A DNA stretch of 40,558 nucleotides, taken from NCBI GenBank assembly GCA_002428385.1, contig DIWB01000037.1:1-40558 (forward strand). Direction: 5' to 3'. Below the pieces are notes generated by a model. The model ran no database searches. It saw nothing but the letters and a program-made list of their open reading frames with translations, and was not told the origin of the DNA. Numbering within the stretch: the first letter of the stretch is position 1; every line of letters starts with the position of its first letter. The DNA is from Bacteroidales bacterium UBA6117. GTDB taxonomy: Bacteria > Bacteroidota > Bacteroidia > Bacteroidales > VadinHA17. The translations under genes were made by a program, and so were the position numbers. Positions 1 through 8,100 of the stretch are shown here, piece by piece.

Positions 1-123
1 CTTCATGTGCCATATAAAAACTTGTTAAGCAACGGATTATCCTATTCCCGGTTATATGTTAAAGGTAAGAAACAGATGTATGTGAGTCAAGAATATTTTG
101 CCGGAAGACACCCGCCTGACTGA
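1..123 (+). CDS. Possible C-terminal end of an unknown protein (partial at left edge)
   Basis: Frame 1 is open from the left edge for 40 codons and stops with TGA at 121-123. The residues include a basic stretch (SRLYVKGKKQMYV) and end EYFAGRHPPD. I recognise no family. The stop lies inside a hairpin at 112-131, so the frame may have been cut off by that element. With only 40 codons it could be a chance frame. Confidence 0.3.
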   Translation, partial: LHVPYKNLLSNGLSYSRLYVKGKKQMYVSQEYFAGRHPPD

Positions 124-131
124 TGTCAGTC
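112..131. repeat. Hairpin/palindromic element
   Basis: An inverted repeat CCTGACTGATGTCAGTCGGG has a core GACTGA/TCAGTC and outer C-G and T-G pairs. No clean T-tract follows, so it is more like a dispersed palindromic repeat than a terminator. It contains the stop codon of the frame entering from the left edge. Confidence 0.45.
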
Positions 132-165
132 GGGCAGGGAAGACCGAAGAAAGGAAAAAAGAGCT

Positions 166-217
166 TTCCTGCCCCTCGCCTCCTGCCCCCTGATTGCTTG
201 TTACTGGTTACTTGTTG
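166..217. repeat. Degenerate 7-bp-periodic tandem array
   Basis: Successive heptamers read TTCCTGC, CCCTCGC, CTCCTGC, CCCCTGA, TTGCTTG, TTACTGG, TTACTTG, then TTG. Phase is kept across seven units although the sequence drifts. The array ends directly at the TAA (218-220) that bounds the truncated ligase frame, so it sits at the point where the coding sequence was lost. Confidence 0.6.
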
Positions 218-220
218 TAA

Positions 221-595
221 ACCGAATACTTTACCAGCGATCGTCTCTGCACCTATGAATCCAAGTTCATTCCCGGATCGGGCCACTATGAAAAGATAGA
301 AACCGTGATCCCGGCACCGCTGGACGAAAGGCTATATAAAAAACTGAAATCAAAAACACTGGCCACGTGGCACGGATTCGGCTGCCTCGATTATGCAAGG
401 TTCGACTTCAGGCTTCGCGACGATAAATTCTACCTCCTCGATATAAATCCCAATAACGATATCAGTTTTGATACCAGTTTTGCCCTCGCAGCGGAAGCTG
501 GCAACTATTCTTACGGACAGATGGCAAAAAGAATCGTGATGATGGCAGCTGAAAGGCACCCAGTTTTCGGAGAAAAAGCACTCAGCAGGTCATAA
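221..595 (+). pseudogene. C-terminal remnant of an ATP-grasp / D-Ala-D-Ala ligase-like gene
   Basis: The frame is open from 221 to TAA at 593-595 (about 124 codons) and looks like the second half of an ATP-grasp ligase. It has a segment SGHYEKIETVIPAPLD, then GFGCLDYARFDFRLRDD, then the metal-binding stretch FYLLDINPNNDIS, which resembles the D/E-x-N signature of D-alanine--D-alanine ligases. Full ligases of this type are about 300 residues or more. The N-terminal domain and half of the central domain are absent here, and the in-frame stop at 218-220 lies at the edge of a heptamer array. A GTG at 305 could start a 96-residue product, but this would lack most of the ATP site. I call it a truncated pseudogene. 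The family assignment is fairly secure; the exact substrate is not. Confidence 0.65.
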
Positions 596-801
596 CAAAT
601 CGTTTTTCAGTAATCGATCATGAATTTCAGAAAGCACGTACAGCCCTGACTTAACTGCCCGGGTGCATAATAAAATTCCGTTCAATTGGTTCTGAATATT
701 TTTAGTTTTCCCATTAAATCAGTACCAGGTATGATATTTACAACATTTGCGTAAATATCCTTTCCTGATATTTTTCAGTGTTAATATTTTCACATACTTT
801 T

Positions 802-822
802 ATCCTACTATTTTAATAGGAT
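802..822. promoter_or_regulatory. Candidate Rrf2-type operator upstream of the YceI operon
   Basis: A 21-bp imperfect palindrome has half sites ATCCTA (802-807) and TAGGAT (817-822) around an AT-rich centre; 8 of the 10 symmetric pairs match. It lies 25 bp before the first ATG of an operon whose last gene is an Rrf2 regulator. Rrf2 proteins such as NsrR and IscR bind palindromes of similar length. That this site is bound by the local regulator is inference. Confidence 0.4.
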
Positions 823-846
823 TTATAGTATTAATATATAGGTATC

Positions 847-1464
847 ATGAAAATCAAAAAAATAAGAAACATTTTAACAGCAGTATTCCTGGTGACCTTT
901 TGCATGGCGGCATCAGGACAGAGTCCTGTCCTGATAAAAAAAGAAAGCCAGGTCAGTATCAGGGGGACATCCAACCTTCACGACTGGCAGGAGGCAGCAG
1001 AAGAGTTCAGCATTGATATGAAGCTCTCAACCGATGGAGCTTCCGTACCCGTGATCGACATGGTTCTCTTTAAATGCAAAGCCGCTTCAATAACAAGCGA
1101 CAATTCAATCATGACAAACAAAACCCACAATGCCCTCAACGTTGAAAAACACCCGGAAATCCATTTTTCATCTGCAAAACAATCGGCTTTCAAGGTAAGT
1201 GACGGGAAATTTTCATCAACAATTTCGGGTGAGCTCACAATCAATGGGATTACGAAGCAGGTTACAGTTCCCGTGGATGGTCACATTGCAGGCGGCAAAC
1301 TTCACATAAAGGGTGAAAAACCTGTAAGGATGAGTGATTATCAGGTCAAAGCTCCCACTGCATTACTGGGAACCCTTAAAACCGGCGACGATGTGACCGT
1401 CTCATTTGAACTCTCATTTGAGCTCCCACCAGATAATGCAATTTTTTCGGCGCTTAACAAATAA
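847..1464 (+). CDS. YceI-like periplasmic protein
   Basis: This 205-aa protein has a signal peptide (basic MKIKKIRN, hydrophobic core, cleavage likely after ASG/Q near residue 25) and then a YceI-like fold. The segments SIRGTSNLHDW near the N-terminus, NVEKHPEIHFSS in the middle, and GELTINGITKQVTVPV toward the C-terminus are typical of the family. YceI proteins are periplasmic lipocalin-like barrels that bind polyisoprenoid or amide lipids. It is the first gene of a four-gene operon: the outer-membrane barrel gene starts 10 bp after its stop, and a second, divergent YceI-like gene follows that. Its ligand is unknown; an envelope lipid or quinone-type molecule is plausible but not shown by the sequence. 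Confidence 0.85.
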   Translation: MKIKKIRNILTAVFLVTFCMAASGQSPVLIKKESQVSIRGTSNLHDWQEAAEEFSIDMKLSTDGASVPVIDMVLFKCKAASITSDNSIMTNKTHNALNVEKHPEIHFSSAKQSAFKVSDGKFSSTISGELTINGITKQVTVPVDGHIAGGKLHIKGEKPVRMSDYQVKAPTALLGTLKTGDDVTVSFELSFELPPDNAIFSALNK

Positions 1465-1474
1465 TTATACATAA

Positions 1475-2701
1475 ATGAAGAGAAGAATTTCCCTATCGCT
1501 TTTTGCCGCACTGCTTTCAGTAGCGGTATCCGCACAATTTGAGGAGTCAAAGCTGGACGGTAAGGACTTTGAGAAACTCAAGGTCAGGCTGGGTGCCGAT
1601 TTTGCCATGCAATACCAGATGATCAATCATCATGCCGACAGCGCCCTCATACCACTTGGCACAGGTTTCAACCTTCCCACAGCAAATATGATAATAGAAT
1701 CGATCCTTGCTCCCGGAATTAAAGTCAATCTTACAACATATCTGTCCTCGCGACATCATAATGAAACCTGGGTTAAAGGCGGATACCTTATAATCGACCA
1801 GCTCCCGTTCATAAAGTCAGACCGGCTTGACCGGGCCATGGACTATCTTACACTTAAGGTCGGGGATATGGATATCAATTTCGGAGATGCCCATTTCAGG
1901 CGTTCCGACAATGGTCACGTTATCTCCAATCCTTTTGTGGGTAATTATATTGTTGATGCCTTCAGTACCCAGATCGCGGCTGAACTCATGTTCCGTTCAG
2001 AAGGATTGCTTCTTATGGGCGCCCTTTCAACCGGATCACTAAAGCCCGCCCTGGCAGGATACAGTCCCTCAACGGGATATACAGCCTACGACACTCACCG
2101 GGAACTGGCTTTCTACTGGAAGGCGGGTTACGACAGTAAGGTTACAGATGACTGGCGTCTCAGGTTTACAGTTTCAGGATACCATTCCCCCAATCATCAC
2201 TTTGGATCGCTTTATAATGGCGACAGGGCCGGATCGCGCTATTACCTGGTTATGAACAGGGTAACCAACAGTGCAAATGACGTCGATATTACAAAAAATC
2301 ACATTTCGGGATCATGGAGCCCCGGCTTTACAGACAGAAATAACGCATTCATGGCAAACCTGTTTACCCGTTACAAGGGATTCGAAGTCTTCGGGACATT
2401 TGAGAAAATGAGCGGCACTTCGCTGGCCGGTTCTTCCGTGGAGCTCTCCCAGTATGCTGCAGAAGGTTTATACCGCTTCGGAAATGATGAACAATTCTAT
2501 TGCGGCATGCGGTATAACAGGGCCTGGAACAAGAATGACCAGGATATTACAAGATTTCAGGCAGCCGCCGGCTGGAACATGCTCGAAAGTGTTCTTCTTA
2601 AACTTGAATATGTCAATCAGGATTATAATGGATTTGATTCCTTGTTTGGATCAGAGGCAGGATTTAAAGGCATGATGGCCGAGGCAGCAATTTCTTTCTG
2701 A
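1475..2701 (+). CDS. Outer-membrane beta-barrel (porin-like) protein
   Basis: This 408-aa protein begins with a signal peptide (MKRRISLSLFAALLSVAVSAQ). It then shows the alternating polar/aromatic pattern of an outer-membrane barrel and ends in a terminal phenylalanine (EAAISF), the usual C-terminal signal for barrel insertion. Segments such as YLTLKVGDMDINFGDAHFRR and LLKLEYVNQDYNG resemble phosphate-selective-porin-like proteins, but I cannot name a substrate. It lies between two YceI-like genes with gaps of 10 bp and 1 bp, so translation is probably coupled. The context suggests an envelope transport or lipid-handling unit: two periplasmic binding proteins and one outer-membrane protein under a redox-sensing regulator. 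Confidence 0.75.
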   Translation: MKRRISLSLFAALLSVAVSAQFEESKLDGKDFEKLKVRLGADFAMQYQMINHHADSALIPLGTGFNLPTANMIIESILAPGIKVNLTTYLSSRHHNETWVKGGYLIIDQLPFIKSDRLDRAMDYLTLKVGDMDINFGDAHFRRSDNGHVISNPFVGNYIVDAFSTQIAAELMFRSEGLLLMGALSTGSLKPALAGYSPSTGYTAYDTHRELAFYWKAGYDSKVTDDWRLRFTVSGYHSPNHHFGSLYNGDRAGSRYYLVMNRVTNSANDVDITKNHISGSWSPGFTDRNNAFMANLFTRYKGFEVFGTFEKMSGTSLAGSSVELSQYAAEGLYRFGNDEQFYCGMRYNRAWNKNDQDITRFQAAAGWNMLESVLLKLEYVNQDYNGFDSLFGSEAGFKGMMAEAAISF

Positions 2702-2702
2702 C

Positions 2703-3323
2703 ATGAAACAGTTATTCAGGATATTACCAACGATTTTATTACTCCTCCATACCGGGGGAGTAATATATTCGTCGCATCCTGAAAACAACGGAAAGGAAGA
2801 TACCCCGACGTGTATGAGCTACCTCGTCATCATTGGTGAATCAAATGTAAACCGCTTCAGCTTCACATTTAAAAATCCCGCACCTGACAAGGTCGGCATT
2901 CCGCGAAACAACCTATTATGGAACGGGACAGAGCTATTTATCCCGGTACGGGAGTTTGAAGCAAGCAATCCCCATATGTACAAGGATTTCCTTCAGCAGA
3001 TGCAGGAAAGCAGATTTCCTTATATCTCCATCAGGTTCATTGATTTCAGTAACGAAAAACATACCGACAGTGTAAGCCATTTAAAATATAATGTGGGGAT
3101 CACACTGGCCGGAGTAACCAGGGAATACTCAATTGACTGCGAGCTTGTTAGTTGTGGAAATAACTCTACAATAAAAGGGGCAGAAACGCTTAAACTTACA
3201 GACTTCAATATACCCCCGCCTCAAAAACTTAACGGACTAATTAAAGTAAAAGACGAGATCTCCGTAAGTTTCAGCATTATGATTAATTTTACTCCTGAGA
3301 ACACTTTTGCAATCTCCAGATGA
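2703..3323 (+). CDS. Divergent YceI-like periplasmic protein
   Basis: This 206-aa protein has an N-terminal hydrophobic segment (residues about 6-24) consistent with a signal peptide. It then has a mature domain whose order of strands looks like a YceI fold: an early VNRFSFTFKN strand, a central FPYISIRFIDFS segment that matches the family's HPEIxFxS position, then GITLAGVTREYSIDCELV and a late LTDFNIPPP. Sequence similarity to the first gene of the operon is weak, so the assignment rests on pattern plus context. It starts 1 bp after the barrel gene stop and ends with an ATGA overlap into the regulator gene. A paralogue diverged for a different ligand or partner is the simplest reading. Confidence 0.6.
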   Translation: MKQLFRILPTILLLLHTGGVIYSSHPENNGKEDTPTCMSYLVIIGESNVNRFSFTFKNPAPDKVGIPRNNLLWNGTELFIPVREFEASNPHMYKDFLQQMQESRFPYISIRFIDFSNEKHTDSVSHLKYNVGITLAGVTREYSIDCELVSCGNNSTIKGAETLKLTDFNIPPPQKLNGLIKVKDEISVSFSIMINFTPENTFAISR

Positions 3324-3775
3324 AAATCAGTACCCGTACACGATATGGACTAAGGGCTATGATCGAAATTGCCGGAGCCAAGCCCGACTCAGGGGTCTTT
3401 CAGAAAGATATTGCTGCCAGCCAGTCATTGTCGGTTAAGTACCTTGATCATATTATACAAGCCCTGAAAACTGCCAGACTGATCAGCAATGCCAAAGGGA
3501 AAAAGAGCGGATACATACTTACCCGCAAACCGTCGGAGATAACAATTTTTGACATCCACCGGGCTTTTGAACCGGGGATCTGCGTTGTCGAATGTATTTC
3601 AGGCAACTACCATTGCGACCTGAGCGAAGGGTGTCAGGCCAGCGGGTTCTGGAAACAACTTAACAACTTGATTTATAATTACTTCAATTCAATAACTCTT
3701 GATGATCTGATCCATGGAAGAGTAACTTTTGAAGACGAATCATTTTCTGAGGAAGCAAGCAGACAGAAAGCCTGA
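3320..3775 (+). CDS. Rrf2-family transcriptional regulator with a cysteine cluster
   Basis: This 151-aa protein opens with the Rrf2 signature MKISTRTRYGLRAMIEIA and a winged helix (recognition region about residues 28-52, KDIAASQSLSVKYLDHII). Cysteines at 88, 92, 99 and 105 fall in the region where IscR and NsrR bind an iron-sulfur cluster, so it probably senses iron-sulfur status, nitric oxide or redox state. Its ATG overlaps the stop of the preceding YceI-like gene (ATGA). This links its synthesis to that operon and suggests autoregulation through the palindrome at 802-822. The cluster and the autoregulation are inferences. It could instead be a cluster-free cysteine redox sensor. Confidence 0.9.
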   Translation: MKISTRTRYGLRAMIEIAGAKPDSGVFQKDIAASQSLSVKYLDHIIQALKTARLISNAKGKKSGYILTRKPSEITIFDIHRAFEPGICVVECISGNYHCDLSEGCQASGFWKQLNNLIYNYFNSITLDDLIHGRVTFEDESFSEEASRQKA

Positions 3776-3851
3776 AATATACTCCGCAATAGGTAAAGTG
3801 GATATCTGGCCACAGATAATCCCTTATCATCCGGTTTTCTTTATTTTTTTG

Positions 3852-3859
3852 TAAGTTTG
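3852..3859 (+). promoter_or_regulatory. Bacteroidota -7 promoter element (TAnnTTTG)
   Basis: TAAGTTTG matches the Bacteroidetes -7 consensus TAnnTTTG and lies 32 bp before the ATG of the oxidoreductase gene. No clear -33 TTTG is seen at the right spacing. Confidence 0.5.
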
Positions 3860-3891
3860 AGTAACCCTTTCAACCATTCAACTTAAAGATC

Positions 3892-5070
3892 ATGCTTACC
3901 AGCCGCCGCTCATTCATAAGAAAGTCACTGGCCTCAGCAACAGGACTCTCGGCCCTGTCTGTGTTCCCTCCGGAGATCTTCTCAAGGAACCTGTACAACA
4001 CTTCCAGTCCGGAAGAGGTAATACTTAAGCCCGAAAGACGACCCGCACCGTCCAATTCAATAAGATTCTCGGTAATAGGCCTCAACCACAGCCATATCAA
4101 TGGCATGACCGATGCCCTGATCGGCGGCGGAGGCTTACTGGTTTCAGTGTTTGCCATCGAACCTGATCTGCTGAAGGGTTTCACAAAGCGATACCCCAAT
4201 GTGAAGGTTGCCGGCAGCGAAAAAGAGATCCTTGAGGACAGCTCAGTCCAGCTGGTTGCCAGCGCATCGATCCCCGTCGACCGGGCTCCGCTCGGCGTCA
4301 GGGTGATGAAGGCAGGCAAGGATTTTATGGCCGACAAACCCGGGATTGTCACTCTAAGCCAGTACAAGGAGGTTAAGAAGATACAGAAACAGACAAACCG
4401 TATCTATTCGATCATGTACAGCGAACGTCTCGGTAACCCGGCATCGGTAAAAGCAGGGGAACTTATCCGCGAAGGAGCTATCGGCAAGGTAGTCCAGACT
4501 ATCGGCCTCGGCCCCCACAGGATGAACCCGTCAACACGACCCGACTGGTTCTTTGTACCCGGTAAAGCAGGAGGAATACTTTGCGACATCGGATCGCACC
4601 AGTGCGACCAGTTCCTGTTTTACACCGGATCCACAAAGGCTGAAGTGGCCCTTTCACAGATCGGTAACTTCAACACAACCAAGTACCCGGACTATCAGGA
4701 TTTCGGAGATATGATAGTCAGAAGTCCCAATGCATCGGGCTATATCCGGATCGACTGGTTCACTCCCGACGGGCTCGCAACATGGGGCGACGGCAGGACA
4801 TTCATCCTCGGAACCGACGGTTACATCGAAATGCGGAAATACATCGACATAGCAGGCAGAAAGGGAGGAAACCATCTTTTCCTTGTTAACCACAAGGAAA
4901 CCTTGTACTTCGATTGCTCACAGGTGTACATGCCCTACGGGGAACAACTGGTCGACGATGTGGTCAACCGGACTGAAACCGCCATGACTCAGGATCACTG
5001 CTTTTTGGCCACATGGCTGGCGCTCACAGCCCAGAAAAAAGCGGTCAAGATTGCGCCTTTCGATTCTTGA
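3892..5070 (+). CDS. Gfo/Idh/MocA-family oxidoreductase, Tat-exported
   Basis: This 392-aa protein has a twin-arginine leader (SRRSFIRKS, then a hydrophobic stretch ending near residue 30). A Rossmann-type domain begins near residue 60 (IRFSVIGLNHSHINGM). The family's EKP-like catalytic stretch appears as DFMADKPGIV, with the lysine kept, around residues 144-153. The second domain carries GGILCDIGSHQCDQFLFY, where the family usually has G-G-x-x-x-D-x-G-x-H. These enzymes oxidise, reduce or epimerise sugars with bound NAD(P); Tat export points to a periplasmic sugar oxidoreductase. It is followed 35 bp later by an SDR gene on the same strand. Substrate is unknown. Confidence 0.85.
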   Translation: MLTSRRSFIRKSLASATGLSALSVFPPEIFSRNLYNTSSPEEVILKPERRPAPSNSIRFSVIGLNHSHINGMTDALIGGGGLLVSVFAIEPDLLKGFTKRYPNVKVAGSEKEILEDSSVQLVASASIPVDRAPLGVRVMKAGKDFMADKPGIVTLSQYKEVKKIQKQTNRIYSIMYSERLGNPASVKAGELIREGAIGKVVQTIGLGPHRMNPSTRPDWFFVPGKAGGILCDIGSHQCDQFLFYTGSTKAEVALSQIGNFNTTKYPDYQDFGDMIVRSPNASGYIRIDWFTPDGLATWGDGRTFILGTDGYIEMRKYIDIAGRKGGNHLFLVNHKETLYFDCSQVYMPYGEQLVDDVVNRTETAMTQDHCFLATWLALTAQKKAVKIAPFDS

Positions 5071-5105
5071 GTTAAAGAAAACTTTGTTCCGTCCCTTTTA
5101 CCGTC

Positions 5106-5939
5106 ATGACTAAACTGCTAAAAAACGGATCGCCTCTTAACGGGAAAGTCGCCGTTATAACAGGTTCAGCACGCGGTATCGGAAAAGCTATTGCCGCGGA
5201 GCTCGCTCACAGGGGAGCAAAGGTCGTTATCAGCGGCAGGGACAAGGAGCGCCTCAGGTTAGCTGAAGCTGATATCAGGCAGATCACCCCCGATGTAACG
5301 GGTGTTTGTTGTGATATCTCGACAACCGAAGGAGGCAAATACCTTACTGATGAAGCGATAAAGGCTTTCGGTACCATAGACATCCTCATAAACAACGCAG
5401 GTCTGTCGATGCGGGGAAACCTGGCTGATCTCGATCCTGCTATATTCAGTACCATTTTTGAGTCCAATGTATTCACCACGGCAAATGTCACCATCCCGGC
5501 GATAAGGCATCTGCGTAATTCAAAGGGTAGTCTGGTGTTCATTTCGAGTGTTTCGGGCATCAGGGGTCTTCCCTACCAGTCAGTTTACAGTGCCGCGAAG
5601 ATGTCGCTCAGGGCATTGGCCGAATCAGTAAGGATAGAGGAAATGGATTCGGGAATTCATGTCGGACTGGTATATGTCGGTTACACCGAAAACGATCCGG
5701 GTAAGGAGACCATCTCGGCCGATGGTTCCAGGATCCCCATCAGTAAGCGCACAGGAAGGGGTGTAATGACGCAGAGATCGGTTGCCGAGGCAGTGGTGCG
5801 CAGCATTGAAAAGAGAAGGTTCATTACAACGCTCTCGCCTCTCGGCAAACTAACGAAGATCCTTCAGCCCCTGTTCCCCCGGCTGGTGGAGTTGGTCCTG
5901 GTCCGTAACATCGGGAAGTTTATGAGGCATAGCCACTGA
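5106..5939 (+). CDS. Short-chain dehydrogenase/reductase (SDR)
   Basis: This 277-aa protein is a classical SDR. It has a TGSARGIG nucleotide-binding loop near residue 20, an NNAG motif near residue 97, a serine in VFISSVSG near 145, and the catalytic YSAAK motif near 160. There is no signal peptide, so it is cytosolic. The C-terminal tail of about 40 residues (PLGKLTKILQPLFPRLVELVLV) is hydrophobic, as in SDRs that act on lipid-like substrates. It sits 35 bp downstream of a Tat-exported oxidoreductase and may share its transcript. Substrate cannot be told from sequence. Confidence 0.85.
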   Translation: MTKLLKNGSPLNGKVAVITGSARGIGKAIAAELAHRGAKVVISGRDKERLRLAEADIRQITPDVTGVCCDISTTEGGKYLTDEAIKAFGTIDILINNAGLSMRGNLADLDPAIFSTIFESNVFTTANVTIPAIRHLRNSKGSLVFISSVSGIRGLPYQSVYSAAKMSLRALAESVRIEEMDSGIHVGLVYVGYTENDPGKETISADGSRIPISKRTGRGVMTQRSVAEAVVRSIEKRRFITTLSPLGKLTKILQPLFPRLVELVLVRNIGKFMRHSH

Positions 5940-5975
5940 AAAGTAATCAGCATAAGGCTGCCCAGGGATTGCAAG

Positions 5976-6010
5976 AAGTGGGCAGTTGGCAGACAACAGT
6001 TGGCAGTCAG
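5976..6010. repeat. Heptamer tandem array
   Basis: Units are AAGTGGG, CAGTTGG, CAGACAA, CAGTTGG, CAGTCAG in strict 7-bp phase. It lies in the short gap between the convergent SDR and TPR genes. Confidence 0.6.
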
Positions 6011-6040
6011 TCCGTCACGCCTCCATGCCTTAACACATCA

Positions 6041-6068
6041 TCTTCTGTCTTCCGTCTTAGGTCTTCTT
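6041..6068. repeat. Second heptamer array in the same gap
   Basis: Units are TCTTCTG, TCTTCCG, TCTTAGG, TCTTCTT. The array runs into the stop codon (complement of TTA, 6068-6070) of the TPR gene. Confidence 0.6.
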
Positions 6069-6862
6069 TACATCGGAATTACCTGCAGCCTCCGTCCTTT
6101 CTCCTGCTCGTAAAGCTGTTGGGCCATCCGGGCTTTTTCCTCGCTGAATGAGGGATCGATCGAATGGGCTTTCATGTACGATTCATAAGCCTTGTCGTAT
6201 TGCTTCACATACATGAAATAATCGCCTTTTGAATCATATACATTCGGATTCTTCGGATCAAGCGCGATGTACTTGTCGAACGCCTCTTCTGCCTTTTCTT
6301 CCTGCTTCAGGCTCAGGTAAGCGTAACCAAGCTGGTTGTAAAACGGTGCAGGATCACCCGACACTGTCATTGCCTTAAGAATGGTCTCCACCATCTCCTC
6401 AATTTCGCCGGTAATGGACTGAAAAGAAATAAGATGGTTGTATGAAGCCGGATCGCCGGGATACATGTCCACAAGCTTCCTGCCAAGGTCGGTGACATCC
6501 TCCGATCCATCCCTCAGCCTTACCAGCGCTTCTTTCAGCAGCTCCTCCCCTTCACTCAGCTTTGCCTTGCAGTTGATGGCAGTGTTTGAATATCTCCTGA
6601 AATTTTCAGGCGACTCGTTCATCAGGTAGTAAAGCGCCAGCTGATAGTTTGCCATGAACAGATCGGGATCCTCCCTCAAAGCATCATTAAAAGTTTCCAG
6701 TGCCTTGTCGATATTTACAGCATCGTAATACTTAACAGCCTGATTATACAACGATAAAGCTTTCTTTGATGATGTGGTTACAGGCATCATCTTTCCCCTG
6801 GTTTGAGGATAGGCCAGTAATCCAACGGAGACAAGAACCAACACAAATAACAATTTCTTCAT
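6068..6862 (-). CDS. Tetratricopeptide-repeat protein, exported
   Basis: This 264-aa protein starts with a signal peptide (MKKLLFVLVLVSVGLLAYPQT). It then carries TPR-type helix pairs: ALSLYNQAVKYYDAVNIDKALETFNDALREDPD, a degenerate pair in the centre, FYNQLGYAYLSLKQEEKAEEAFDKYIALDPKNP, and a pair ending in AHSIDPSF. These scaffold domains mediate protein-protein contacts; the leader puts it in the periplasm. It is transcribed toward the SDR gene and away from the sugar operon at 7029. No catalytic domain is visible, so no function is assigned. The last residues abut a heptamer repeat array, but the frame is intact. Confidence 0.8.
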   Translation of the reverse strand: MKKLLFVLVLVSVGLLAYPQTRGKMMPVTTSSKKALSLYNQAVKYYDAVNIDKALETFNDALREDPDLFMANYQLALYYLMNESPENFRRYSNTAINCKAKLSEGEELLKEALVRLRDGSEDVTDLGRKLVDMYPGDPASYNHLISFQSITGEIEEMVETILKAMTVSGDPAPFYNQLGYAYLSLKQEEKAEEAFDKYIALDPKNPNVYDSKGDYFMYVKQYDKAYESYMKAHSIDPSFSEEKARMAQQLYEQEKGRRLQVIPM

Positions 6863-7028
6863 TTCTCTGTTTTTTAATATTCAACCCGGAATAAGTTTCA
6901 GCATTTATTGTGCCAAATCTGAACTGACATGCCAAAACGGCACAAAAGCAGGGGGTCATTCCCGAAACTCACATATTTCAAAATCACAATTTCCCAAAGA
7001 ATTTTTATCTTGCATTCAAAGAAGTACA

Positions 7029-8069
7029 ATGGAACACACACCTGCCGGCAAGTCCGGAATCAGGCTGCCCCAGATAATATTCGGCACCAGCGCTTTCGGA
7101 AATCTCTATTCTGCTCTGAGCGATGAAACTAAAACCGCCATTATCAGGGAATGCCTTACTCACGTTCCGAAACCGGTTGTCTTCGACAGTGCCGGCAAAT
7201 ACGGCGCAGGACTGGCTCTTGAAAAACTCGGCGGGATACTGGGAAAACTGGAAGTGCCCGCAGAGGATATTATCATCAGTAATAAGCTGGGCTGGCTCCG
7301 TACACCTCTTACGGGTCCGGAACCCCTGTTTGAGAAAGGTGTCTGGATCGGTATAAATCATGATGCCAGGCAGAGTATCAGCTACAAGGGGATCGTGGAA
7401 TGCATGGAACAGGGAAACGAACTCCTTGGGGGGACGTATAAGCCTCAGATGCTGTCAGTCCACGATCCGGATGAATACCTTGCCGCAGCCGGCAACAGTA
7501 AAGAATTTGATAAGCGCTTCAGAAATATCCTTGATGCATACAAGGCTTTGTCAGCGCTGAAATCGGAGGGAAAGGCAAAAGCTATCGGAGTCGGGGCCAA
7601 GAACTGGCTTACTATCCGGATGATTGCGGATGAAGTTGATCTCGACTGGGTGATGTTTGCCAATAGCATGACCATCTACCGGCACCCTGGGGACCTGCTA
7701 GATTTCATGGAGAAACTCAGGAAAAAAGGAACCGTCATTATCAATTCAGCTGTTTTTCACGCCGGTTTCCTTACCGGCGGTGATTTTTTCGACTATGTAA
7801 GGATTAAACCAGATTCTGAGGAAACCAGGGCTAAATTTGAATGGAGAGACAGATTCTTTTCCTTGTGCAGAAAACATGGGGTAGTACCGGCAAACGCATG
7901 TGTCCGGTTTGCTTTGACTCCTCCGGGAGTAATAAGTGTTTCCCTTAATACATCAAATCCAGGGCATGTCAAAAAAAATGTTGAATCGGTTGAATGTGTA
8001 ATTCCGGGGGACTTCTGGAAGGAGATGGTTGAGAACAAACTTATTGACAGGGATTATCCTTACCTTTGA
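7029..8069 (+). CDS. Aldo/keto reductase, L-fucose (D-threo-aldose) dehydrogenase-like
   Basis: This 346-aa cytosolic protein resembles the aldo/keto reductases that act as D-threo-aldose 1-dehydrogenase or L-fucose dehydrogenase. Typical segments are IIFGTSAFGNLY near residue 18, VVFDSAGKYGAGLALEKLG near 49 (with the catalytic-type Asp and Tyr), IISNKLGWLRTPLTGPEP near 82 (Lys), and SVHDPDEYL near 143 (His). Such enzymes oxidise the anomeric carbon of L-fucose or L-galactose-like sugars to the lactone with NAD(P). It leads a three-gene operon with a zinc dehydrogenase and a lactonase-type amidohydrolase, which fits an oxidative deoxysugar pathway. The exact sugar (fucose, rhamnose, galactose) is an inference. 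Confidence 0.8.
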   Translation: MEHTPAGKSGIRLPQIIFGTSAFGNLYSALSDETKTAIIRECLTHVPKPVVFDSAGKYGAGLALEKLGGILGKLEVPAEDIIISNKLGWLRTPLTGPEPLFEKGVWIGINHDARQSISYKGIVECMEQGNELLGGTYKPQMLSVHDPDEYLAAAGNSKEFDKRFRNILDAYKALSALKSEGKAKAIGVGAKNWLTIRMIADEVDLDWVMFANSMTIYRHPGDLLDFMEKLRKKGTVIINSAVFHAGFLTGGDFFDYVRIKPDSEETRAKFEWRDRFFSLCRKHGVVPANACVRFALTPPGVISVSLNTSNPGHVKKNVESVECVIPGDFWKEMVENKLIDRDYPYL

Positions 8070-8100
8070 ATACCTCAACAGTAAAATAAATACCGGAAAT

